Shown piece after piece: positions 7,278 to 13,334 of a stretch of 17,957 bases of DNA. Numbering within the stretch: the first letter of the stretch is position 1; the number at the start of each line of letters is the position of its first letter. The notes beneath the pieces were generated by a model. It had not been told where the DNA came from. It made no database searches and saw nothing but the letters and a program-made list of their open reading frames with translations. The stretch is from positions 1 through 17,957 of the forward strand of contig JASMFO010000021.1 in assembly GCA_030751755.1 (NCBI GenBank), given 5' to 3'. This DNA comes from Candidatus Woesearchaeota archaeon (GTDB taxonomy: Archaea; Nanobdellota; Nanobdellia; Woesearchaeales; GW2011-AR4). A program made the translations under genes and the position numbers.

Positions 7278-7292
7278 ATAGTTTGCAACTAT
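7278..7292. promoter_or_regulatory. Palindrome upstream of the AAK-fold gene
   Basis: ATAGTT-TGC-AACTAT is a perfect 6-bp-arm inverted repeat 18 nt before the ATG of the kinase-fold gene, overlapping two TTGCAA sites (7273-7278 and 7283-7288). It lies where the transcription start or leader should be, so it could be an operator or a leader hairpin. Confidence 0.35.
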
Positions 7293-7469
7293 AACCTCTT
7301 TTTTAAAAATTTAAAATAATAAAACAACCTTACCTTCAAACTAAAAAACAATATTCCCCCTATACTTTCGACTGTATTACTCTCCTGCAAACCAAAATCA
7401 ATTTATAAATCTATCGCTTTTCAGTGAAAAATCAATAGTTTTTATATAAATTATAAAAAAGAACTAAAA
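7293..7469. other. Intergenic gap, no gene seen
   Basis: This gap separates the stop of rpl11 from the upstream region of the kinase-fold gene, both on the minus strand. The rpl11-proximal part (about 7440-7469) reads as T-rich DNA in the direction of transcription, suitable for an archaeal terminator. TTTATAAAT occurs near 7400. No open frame with a ribosome site was found. Confidence 0.4.
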
Positions 7470-8303
7470 TTATTTCTTCTTCTCTTTTGCTTTTGGCTCT
7501 TCTTTCTTGGCTCCGGGTGCAGCTTCTTTTTCTCCTTCAGCTGGCTTTTCTGCTCCTTCAGCTGGAGCTTCTCCTGGTTTTGCTTCTGCTCCTGGAGCAG
7601 CTGCTTCTCCTTCTACCGGCAATAATTCCTTGATTATAGCATCAGGAATATTAGCTTCTGATAATTTAGCCTTTATTTCGCCGCGTTCCTTGCCAGCCAT
7701 TGACTCAATGATTTCTTTAGCAGTTTTTTCAAATTCTGCACGTCTTTTCTCCATTTCTTCAGCAAGCTTTTTCTTTTCTTCCTCTAACTTAGCTTTTTCT
7801 TCTGCAGTAAGCTCTGTTTTTTCTTCTTTTATTTCCTTATCAAATTTGCCCTCGTTAACTTCCTTAATTGTCTCCACTGCAGGCTTTCCTTCTACTAAAA
7901 TTCCCATTGAGTTGCATGTTCCAATAATTTCCTTAACTTTTTCTTTCAGAGTTTTACCAAGCAAATTGTTTTCCTTCATCTTTGCAACCTTGATTATCTG
8001 CTCAATAAGAACATCAGCAACCTTGTCTGTTTTAGGGTTTCCAGAACCTTTCTCAATGCCAGCTTCCTTTAACACTAATGAAGAAGCAGGCGGAGTTCCT
8101 ATATCAATCTCAAATTGTTTTGTATCCATATCTACTATAACCTTAACTGGAACCTGCATGCCATTAAAAACAGATGTCTTTTTGTTTATATCTGCAACTA
8201 CCTGGCCTATATTGACACCTAATGGTCCTAAAGCTGGTCCAAGTGGAGGTGCTGCAGTTGCCTTGCCTCCTGGTACTAATGATTCGATAGTTTGTGATGG
8301 CAT
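7470..8303 (-). CDS. rpl11: Large-subunit ribosomal protein L11 with long C-terminal tail
   Basis: L11 binds the GTPase-associated centre of 23S rRNA and helps factor-dependent GTP hydrolysis. The N-terminal domain shows the classic IESLVPGGKATAAPPLGPAL and LGVNIGQVV motifs, followed by the rRNA-binding C-terminal domain (about 75-160; PPASSLVLKEAG, IIGTCNSMGI). Archaeal L11 normally ends near 160-165 aa; this one is 277 aa. The extra part contains a charged coiled-coil-like segment (about 162-205), a short helical domain (206-230), then an Ala/Pro/Glu/Lys low-complexity tail ending in poly-Lys. I chose ATG 8303 because the family begins at MPSQ; a frame-open start at 8399 would overlap spt5. 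A TATA-like TTTATAAA lies at about 8338-8345, just after the spt5 stop. Confidence 0.95.
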   Translation of the reverse strand: MPSQTIESLVPGGKATAAPPLGPALGPLGVNIGQVVADINKKTSVFNGMQVPVKVIVDMDTKQFEIDIGTPPASSLVLKEAGIEKGSGNPKTDKVADVLIEQIIKVAKMKENNLLGKTLKEKVKEIIGTCNSMGILVEGKPAVETIKEVNEGKFDKEIKEEKTELTAEEKAKLEEEKKKLAEEMEKRRAEFEKTAKEIIESMAGKERGEIKAKLSEANIPDAIIKELLPVEGEAAAPGAEAKPGEAPAEGAEKPAEGEKEAAPGAKKEEPKAKEKKK

Positions 8304-8346
8304 TTTTGTTATTTTATGTTCAGAAATTAAATTTTGTTTATAAACC

Positions 8347-8829
8347 TTACTCTGTCTTTTCCTCTTCTTCTGTCTCTCTCCTGATGACTTTGACAGCATC
8401 TATCTTAACTGTTATTGGGATAGGGACAGCTGCCTCTAAAAGTTCAACAACAACTTCCTCTTTTTGCTTGTCTATCCTTGTTATTTTAGCATGTTCGCGC
8501 TTAAATGGACCAGAAATTATTTCAACAATATCATTTTTCTGTATGTTAATTTCGTGCTTTACTTGCTCAAGCATATGTTCAATTTCCTTGTACTCTACTG
8601 TTTTCGGCAATATGCCTCGGGCGTATGGCACGTTAAAAGCTGCCTGCTCAGCGTCTGTCTTATTGCCTGCTTCTAAAAATATATAGCCACGCATACCATG
8701 CGGCCTTATAACTGCAAATACCTCTAGTTTTTTTCTTTGAGCATTAGCTACAATAAAGTCCATAACTTGGTCTTCGCGGTTAGCAGTTACTCTTAACCCA
8801 TATATTGCTGATTGTACTTCTTGTTCCAT
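8347..8829 (-). CDS. spt5: Transcription elongation factor Spt5 (NusG family)
   Basis: Spt5 binds the RNA polymerase clamp, normally with Spt4, to keep it processive and couple it to translation. The 160-aa product has an NGN domain (about 6-85; AIYGLRVTANREDQVMDF, IRPHGMRGYIFLEA, VPYARGILP) and a KOW domain (about 97-130; NDIVEIISGPFKREHAKI), followed by an acidic tail. Length fits archaeal Spt5. It lies between secE and rpl11, the conserved archaeal order, 37 nt after secE. A TATA-like CTTTTAAATAG in that gap (about 8852-8862 on the minus strand) suggests it may also have its own promoter. Confidence 0.95.
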   Translation of the reverse strand: MEQEVQSAIYGLRVTANREDQVMDFIVANAQRKKLEVFAVIRPHGMRGYIFLEAGNKTDAEQAAFNVPYARGILPKTVEYKEIEHMLEQVKHEINIQKNDIVEIISGPFKREHAKITRIDKQKEEVVVELLEAAVPIPITVKIDAVKVIRRETEEEEKTE

Positions 8830-8866
8830 TTCAGGAGTATTAAAAATTAGCTTCTATTTAAAAGCT

Positions 8867-9055
8867 TTAGGGAAAAATCACTTGTTTTAGCATTGTGATT
8901 ATAAAGCCTACGAGCCCTATTATTATCATGCCCAAACCAGAAACTTTCACTATGGTTTTAAATTCTATTTTGTCTGGCTTTCTTGTTACCTTTAAGACCC
9001 TTATGCTTTCATTAATAAAGCTTTTAAATCTTATCCAATAAGAACTTAAGTCCAT
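8867..9055 (-). CDS. secE: Preprotein translocase SecE (Sec61 gamma) subunit
   Basis: This 62-aa protein is the small clamp subunit of the SecYE protein-conducting channel. It has the Sec61-gamma layout: an amphipathic N-terminal helix (SYWIRFKSFINESIRVLKVT), the conserved RKPDKIEF hinge, and one transmembrane helix (about 37-60). Its ATG lies 2 nt after the ftsZ stop, so translation is probably coupled to ftsZ, and spt5 follows, matching the order ftsZ-secE-spt5 seen in many archaea. Confidence 0.93.
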   Translation of the reverse strand: MDLSSYWIRFKSFINESIRVLKVTRKPDKIEFKTIVKVSGLGMIIIGLVGFIITMLKQVIFP

Positions 9056-9057
9056 TT

Positions 9058-10197
9058 TTAATCAAGAAATTCTATTCCTAATTCTGTTTCTATTTCTTGT
9101 TTTTTCTTGTCTGTCTCTTTAATGCCGGCTCCCAGGATTTGAGAGCTTTTGACGCCAGTTATAATAAGCATTGTCCTTATGGTTTTTTCCAGGTCCTTGC
9201 TTATCTGGGCTCCCCAAATTATTCTTGCATCATCATCGAGCTTTTCTGATACAGTTTCAACAACCTTTTTGGCTTCATCCAGAGTCATATCTTCTCCGCC
9301 AATAACATTTATCAAAGCACCATTTGCTCCTGAAACATCAGCATCAAGCAAAGGATTATTGATAGCTTTTTCAACTGCTTCTACTGCGCGGTTTTCTGTA
9401 TCGCTTTCTCCTACACCAATTAAAGCTACTCCGCCTTGTTTCATTACAGCCCTTATATCTGCAAAGTCTAAGTTGACCAAACCAGTTTTAGTTACAAGCT
9501 CTGCAATGCCTTTAACAGCATTAGTTAATATTTCATCTGCTACCTTGAAAGCTGTATGTAATGGCAATTCTGGAGCAAGCTCCAATAATTTTTCATTAGG
9601 TATTACAATTAAGGTGTCAACAACCTGTTCCAATTTTTCAAGACCTATAACTGCATTTTCATAACGTCTTTGACCTTCCATTGAAAAAGGCAATGTTACA
9701 ATACCCACTGTTAAGGCGCCCACTTTTCTTGCAACCTCGGCAATTATGGGTGCAGAGCCTGTGCCTGTTCCACCACCAAGACCGCAGGTAATAAAGACCA
9801 TATCTGAGCCTTGCAATGCTTTTTTAATCTCTGACTCTGTTTCTCGTGCTGCTTCTTCTCCTACCCTCGGTTCAGAGCCTGCGCCCAGGCCTTTTGTAAG
9901 CTCTCTTCCAAGCAAAATTTTTTTGCTGGCAAGAGTATAAAGCAAATCCTGGGCATCTGTATTGACAGCTATTGTCTCAGCCCCTATAATGCCTACTTCA
10001 GACATTCTTTGTACAGTGTTATTGCCGCCGCCACCTGCCCCTACAACCTTTATTGCTGCACGTTGCTTAGCTAAAAGCTGCTCAAGCTCGGCATCAATAT
10101 TTACATCAGGGCTTTGAGAGGCTGATGGGCTTTGCTCAGAAATGGATGGGTTTGACTGAGAAATTTCTGGTTGTGCAGTACTTATCTCCGGTTCCAA
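9058..10197 (-). CDS. ftsZ: Cell division GTPase FtsZ
   Basis: FtsZ is a tubulin homologue that polymerises into the division ring. The GTPase core shows VVGAGGGGNN (51-60), the tubulin signature GGGTGTGSAP (141-150), and the T7 loop NLDFADIRAVM (242-252) that activates GTP hydrolysis in the adjacent subunit. The first 35 residues are a Ser/Pro/Gln-rich, probably disordered extension. The start is TTG at 10197, preceded by a strong GGGGAGGAG Shine-Dalgarno with about 5 nt spacing; an in-frame stop a short way upstream leaves no ATG option. A TATA stretch at about 10239-10252 overlaps the end of the FKBP gene, so the ftsZ-secE-spt5-rpl11 group probably has a promoter here. Confidence 0.96.
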   Translation of the reverse strand: MEPEISTAQPEISQSNPSISEQSPSASQSPDVNIDAELEQLLAKQRAAIKVVGAGGGGNNTVQRMSEVGIIGAETIAVNTDAQDLLYTLASKKILLGRELTKGLGAGSEPRVGEEAARETESEIKKALQGSDMVFITCGLGGGTGTGSAPIIAEVARKVGALTVGIVTLPFSMEGQRRYENAVIGLEKLEQVVDTLIVIPNEKLLELAPELPLHTAFKVADEILTNAVKGIAELVTKTGLVNLDFADIRAVMKQGGVALIGVGESDTENRAVEAVEKAINNPLLDADVSGANGALINVIGGEDMTLDEAKKVVETVSEKLDDDARIIWGAQISKDLEKTIRTMLIITGVKSSQILGAGIKETDKKKQEIETELGIEFLD

Positions 10198-10250
10198 CTT
10201 AACTCCTCCCCAAAAGTAATTTTAATAATAACATATCACTTATATTTAAA

Positions 10251-10916
10251 TTATTTGTTTTTCTCATTTTTTGTAACAGCAAATTCAACTTGTTTTATGC
10301 CTGGGATAAGCTCGGTTATTTTTTTGCTTAGTCTTTCTTCAACTTCTTTTGGTATTTCTTTCTTTAAGCTTATTTTTACATCGTTATTGTTTATTTCTGT
10401 CTGAAAATCCCTTGTACCAAGGCCTAATTTTAAATATCCAGATAATTTTTCCTTATCATCTGTCACTTTTTTATTGATTTTTATTTTATACAAAATCTCT
10501 TTTCCAGCTAATGGATGATTAAAATCCACCAAAGTCCTTCCGCCGGATACTGTTTTTACTGTTCCGATTACATTATCAATATTTACCTGCATGCCTGGCA
10601 TAGGTTGTATATTTTGTTGCTTGAATTTGCTTGTAGGTATTAATTGTATAAGTTTTGCATCTTTTTTGCCAAAAGCATCTTCTGGTTTTATCTCAACATC
10701 ATATTCTTTTCCTATATCTTTGCCTTCCAGATTTTTATCAATCCCTTTTAGGAGCTGTTCTTCACCAACACAAACAACAGCAGGCCCATAATCCTGGCCC
10801 TGTAAATTATTTTCCTTGGCAATTTTTTCATCGGTTGTGTCAAATACTACATTTTCTTCTTTAAGTTTTCCAGTGTATTCTATTTCCACGAAGTCATGCT
10901 TTTTTATCGGTTCCAT
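10251..10916 (-). CDS. FKBP-type peptidyl-prolyl isomerase, long archaeal (SlyD-like) type
   Basis: The enzyme accelerates cis-trans isomerisation of proline peptide bonds and, in this class, also acts as a folding chaperone. The FKBP core opens with DFVEIEYTGKLKEENVVFDT (8-27), then LLKGIDKNLEGKDIGKEYDV (55-74). The insert-in-flap domain (about 88-128) precedes DFNHPLAGK (131-139), the hallmark of SlyD/long archaeal FKBPs. A C-terminal domain (about 150-221) is also typical of the long archaeal type. A Shine-Dalgarno GGAGATCA lies just before the ATG, and a TATA-like CTTATAAAC at about 10958-10967 suggests its own promoter 57 nt downstream of cmk. Probably cytoplasmic, as no signal peptide is seen. 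Confidence 0.93.
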   Translation of the reverse strand: MEPIKKHDFVEIEYTGKLKEENVVFDTTDEKIAKENNLQGQDYGPAVVCVGEEQLLKGIDKNLEGKDIGKEYDVEIKPEDAFGKKDAKLIQLIPTSKFKQQNIQPMPGMQVNIDNVIGTVKTVSGGRTLVDFNHPLAGKEILYKIKINKKVTDDKEKLSGYLKLGLGTRDFQTEINNNDVKISLKKEIPKEVEERLSKKITELIPGIKQVEFAVTKNEKNK

Positions 10917-10973
10917 GTTAGTGATCTCCAGAAGTAAGTTTTTGCAATTGAAGTTTGTTTATAAGTTTTTTGC

Positions 10974-11507
10974 TTATTCTTCATTGATTGATTTTATTAT
11001 TTTTTCTAAAACTCCATTTATGTTCAAATTTGTCGTATCAATTATTAGATCATATAATTTCTTATCATAATAATCCACATTGTAAAGCTTCTTGTATCTT
11101 TTTCTTTCACTTTGTTCGCGTTTTTTTATTTTCTTGGTTATTTCATTTATGCTTTTGCTTTTTTCGTCTTCTCTTTTGTCTTTTAGTATTCTCTCTGCCC
11201 TGACCTTATCATTGCACTCTAAAAAAACTTTTAAATTTGCGTAAGGGATGAAATATGCTGTCAATCTTCCATCTATAACAAAATCAGTTTTGTCCCTTAG
11301 CTCTATTTGTTTTTTGTCAAGTGCCAAGTCTATGGATTTGTCTTTTTCCGCTGATTTGCTTAATTCATTTAATGACATGTTTTTTTCTTTTGCAATCTGC
11401 CGCATTAAATCTCCAATAGAATAATGCTTAAGCTTCAGCTTTTTTGCTAATTCTTTTGCAGCAGTGCTTTTTCCAGAGCCAGCTTTTCCGGATATTGTTA
11501 TTATCAT
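10974..11507 (-). CDS. cmk: Cytidylate kinase, archaeal type
   Basis: The enzyme phosphorylates CMP/dCMP to the diphosphate using ATP, feeding RNA, DNA and CDP-lipid synthesis. The 177-aa protein has the Walker A loop GKAGSGKST (7-15), an NMP-binding part with YSIGDLMRQIA (29-39), FVIDGRLTAYF (76-86) and the lid region with REQSERKRYKKLYNVDYYD (130-148), all typical of the short archaeal Cmk family. A TATA box TTTATAAGT (minus strand, about 11531-11539) is about 28 nt before the ATG, so transcription is probably leaderless. It is divergent from the COG1395-like regulator, with a palindromic element inserted between the promoters. Confidence 0.93.
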   Translation of the reverse strand: MIITISGKAGSGKSTAAKELAKKLKLKHYSIGDLMRQIAKEKNMSLNELSKSAEKDKSIDLALDKKQIELRDKTDFVIDGRLTAYFIPYANLKVFLECNDKVRAERILKDKREDEKSKSINEITKKIKKREQSERKRYKKLYNVDYYDKKLYDLIIDTTNLNINGVLEKIIKSINEE

Positions 11508-11543
11508 AGTTATTTATTCAAAGTTAGCTTACTTATAAATTTT

Positions 11544-11554
11544 TTCTCTAATGC
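11544..11554. repeat. 11-bp direct repeat, left copy (possible target-site duplication)
   Basis: TTCTCTAATGC here is repeated exactly at 11715-11725, on the other side of the palindromic element. Flanking direct repeats of this sort are what an insertion leaves when it duplicates its target. Confidence 0.7.
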
Positions 11555-11714
11555 GGGTTGGTGTGAAATTCTCGTTTCACTCGGGTGTCAGCGGGTTCGG
11601 CTCTGCTGTAATTCTTGATGGCTGACATTCCCCGCAAGGGATGTTCCCTTTGTCAGCTTTATGTTTGACTTCAAAAGCCTCACAAATTGCTGACACCTTT
11701 ATTTCACACCAACA
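11555..11714. mobile_element. MITE-like palindromic element, about 160 bp
   Basis: The element has terminal inverted repeats GTTGGTGTGAAAT (11557-11569) and ATTTCACACCAAC (11701-11713), 13 bp and perfect. A second nested pair, GGTGTCAGC (11584-11592) and GCTGACACC (11689-11697), is 9 bp and perfect. Inside are a hairpin GTGAAA-TTCTCG-TTTCAC (11563-11580) and a stem GCTGACA (11621-11627)/TGTCAGC (11651-11657). TGTCAGC and its complement thus occur four times. Direct repeats flank it, it carries no convincing gene, and it is visibly richer in G and C than its surroundings. It separates the TATA boxes of two divergent genes. A non-autonomous transposable element fits best; a structured RNA with the same fold is the alternative. 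No matching transposase is in the window. Confidence 0.68.
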
Positions 11715-11725
11715 TTCTCTAATGC
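11715..11725. repeat. 11-bp direct repeat, right copy
   Basis: Second exact copy of TTCTCTAATGC, directly next to the right inverted repeat of the element and 4 nt before the A/T tract that serves as the TATA box of the divergent regulator gene. Confidence 0.7.
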
Positions 11726-11729
11726 AAAG

Positions 11730-11742
11730 ATTTTTAAAAAAA
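11730..11742 (+). promoter_or_regulatory. TATA-like box for the COG1395-type regulator
   Basis: The stretch ATTTTTAAAAAAA ends about 18 nt and is centred about 25 nt before ATG 11761, the distance for a leaderless transcript. The palindromic element ends right upstream, so any upstream control site has been displaced. Confidence 0.45.
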
Positions 11743-11760
11743 ATAAGAACAACTATAACA

Positions 11761-12624
11761 ATGAAAAGCAGCCTTATTGAAAAATTAGGGGTATTCCTCC
11801 TTAAGGATGGGTTTACTATCAAAAGCCTTACAAGAACCTGCTTTGACCTATTAGCCAGGAAACAGGATAAGATACTTTTGATAAAAGTTCTGGAAGATGC
11901 TAATGCCGTAACCAAGGAATATACGGATGCAATGAATACCGTCTCATCTTATATCGGAGCTGTACCGGTTATAATTGCAGAAAAAGCAGGCAATAAGCTG
12001 GAGAATAATGTTTTGTATACAAGATTTAATTTATATACGCTAAATTTTACCACATTTATCAACTCTATTAGGAATAAATTTCCATTTGTTAAAAGGACAC
12101 AGGCAGGTTTTACTGCTTCTATAGCTGGCAACAAGCTCCGGAAGAAAAGAGAAGAAAAGGGCTATTCCTTAAATTATCTGTCGAGAAAGGTTGGTGTCAC
12201 AAGCAGGATGATAGACAAGTATGAGAAAGGTGATTCTGAAATCACACTAAACAAGGCCATGAAAATTTATGATGTTTTTGGGCATCAGGTTTTTAATGAA
12301 ATAAATATTTTTTCAGGAAACAATGAAATAGAAAGCAAGTATAAGTCTGATTTTTCAAAAAAATACATTGATCTGGGTTTTGAGGCTGCTGATACAAATA
12401 AAACCCCCTTTGATATAATCGCAAAGAAGAATGACGAGCTTATACTCACTAAGGTGGGGGATAAGGAAAGGCCTGATTTTTCTTCATTGTCAAAGCTGCT
12501 GGATGCAGATAATCTGGTTATTTTTAAGAAGAAAAAACCAAAAAATGTTCCTGCAGTTACTAAGGAAGAATTTCTTGAGTTTGAGAAAGCTAATCAATTG
12601 ATAAAATTTCTTAAGGAATTTTAG
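11761..12624 (+). CDS. COG1395-like archaeal HTH transcriptional regulator
   Basis: The 287-aa protein has an N-terminal alpha/beta region (1-115; FDLLARKQDKILLIKVLEDA) and a Cro/C1-type helix-turn-helix at about 123-177 (NKLRKKREEKGYSLNYLSRK, then VGVTSRMIDKYEKG). A C-terminal region (about 195-287) repeats the alpha/beta style (GFEAADTNKTPFDIIAKK). This order matches the conserved archaeal family of putative HTH regulators in COG1395, whose targets are largely unknown. I chose ATG 11761 because the frame upstream reads through the palindromic element and gives non-family sequence. The gene is divergent from cmk, and its TAG is directly followed, with no gap, by the stop of the opposite 220-aa gene. 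Confidence 0.88.
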   Translation: MKSSLIEKLGVFLLKDGFTIKSLTRTCFDLLARKQDKILLIKVLEDANAVTKEYTDAMNTVSSYIGAVPVIIAEKAGNKLENNVLYTRFNLYTLNFTTFINSIRNKFPFVKRTQAGFTASIAGNKLRKKREEKGYSLNYLSRKVGVTSRMIDKYEKGDSEITLNKAMKIYDVFGHQVFNEINIFSGNNEIESKYKSDFSKKYIDLGFEAADTNKTPFDIIAKKNDELILTKVGDKERPDFSSLSKLLDADNLVIFKKKKPKNVPAVTKEEFLEFEKANQLIKFLKEF

Positions 12625-13287
12625 TCACTCGGTCATATGAGGGTCAAATTTTCTAAAGTATGCTGCTTTCTCAATATGAGTCTGCCAAGATGAAAACCCT
12701 AAAGTAGCGCCTTCGTCATGCAGGTTTATTTTTTTGTTATAGGGCTGGTTCAGCGCATAATAAGCTGTTAATTGAAACTCGGGGCTTGGCTCATTTTCAA
12801 TTTCTTCTAAACTATAAACAAGCAGCACTTTTTTTTCTTTCTTGTCATACTGCAAAAAAACATTTGTGGTTCCTGTTTGTGGGCTGTAATATGTAATATA
12901 TAATTTGTTTTTGGTTTTTTCTGCTTCTTTAGAAAAAGCTTCTGGATCTGAAACCGTAGCAGTGCCAAACTTTGAAACTCCTAATGACTGCAGGCCAATA
13001 ATCTTTGATGCAGCATTTTCAAAGCAGTCCCTTACACTTTTTTCATTCAGGATTATCTTCAAGTCAATTTCGCTTGTTCTTTTGACTAGTTTCATCTTTA
13101 TATTTTTGTATTTTTTGTTAAAAGCGTCAATTAAAGATATGAATTTTTTCATATAAGTGTTTAAGTCTGAATGTGATCCTGCATAATACCTGTCAATCTC
13201 CTTTCCTATCCTTAACATCTGCAGTAAATCTTTTCTGAACTCATTGATTGCTTTTTTATTAATAGAGGCCAATAATGTGTTGTTCAT
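12625..13287 (-). CDS. Conserved-looking hypothetical protein, 220 aa
   Basis: I do not recognise this protein. It is soluble, Lys-rich, without signal peptide, membrane segment or cysteine cluster. The N-terminal half (1-100) is helical and charged (FRKDLLQMLRIGKEIDRYYA; a long helix around 42-70). The C-terminal half is beta-rich with aromatic residues (KLYITYYSPQTGTTNVFLQY, VLLVYSLEEI) and ends in SSWQTHIEKAAYFRKFDP. Base use resembles its neighbours. Its TGA abuts the TAG of the convergent regulator gene with no intervening base. A TATA-like AAATTTAAATATATTC lies at about 13306-13321 on the minus strand, about 25 nt before the ATG, fitting leaderless transcription. Confidence 0.75.
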   Translation of the reverse strand: MNNTLLASINKKAINEFRKDLLQMLRIGKEIDRYYAGSHSDLNTYMKKFISLIDAFNKKYKNIKMKLVKRTSEIDLKIILNEKSVRDCFENAASKIIGLQSLGVSKFGTATVSDPEAFSKEAEKTKNKLYITYYSPQTGTTNVFLQYDKKEKKVLLVYSLEEIENEPSPEFQLTAYYALNQPYNKKINLHDEGATLGFSSWQTHIEKAAYFRKFDPHMTE

Positions 13288-13334
13288 AAATTCAATTATA
13301 AAATAGAATATATTTAAATTTGTCGGAAATAGAA

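Noticed and set aside
7507..8343. Plus-strand frame of 278 codons opposite rpl11
   Set aside because: Its Ser/Ala/Pro-rich sequence is the antisense of the Ala/Glu/Lys-rich L11 tail and has no family resemblance.
8304..8399. Longer L11 start at 8399 giving a 32-residue basic N-terminal extension
   Set aside because: It would overlap the spt5 coding region, the added residues are unlike any L11, and the family begins at the ATG at 8303, which has a TATA box at a fitting distance.
11641..11760. Longer start of the COG1395-type protein at 11641
   Set aside because: The additional 40 residues are translated from the palindromic element and the TATA region; the conserved protein starts at 11761.
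11577..11915. Minus-strand open frame across the palindromic element (112 codons)
   Set aside because: It runs from the element into the opposite strand of the regulator gene and has no ribosome site. Its cysteine pair (CGEC) is suggestive of a zinc knuckle, but the stem-loop structure explains the sequence better. A decayed transposase end cannot be fully excluded.
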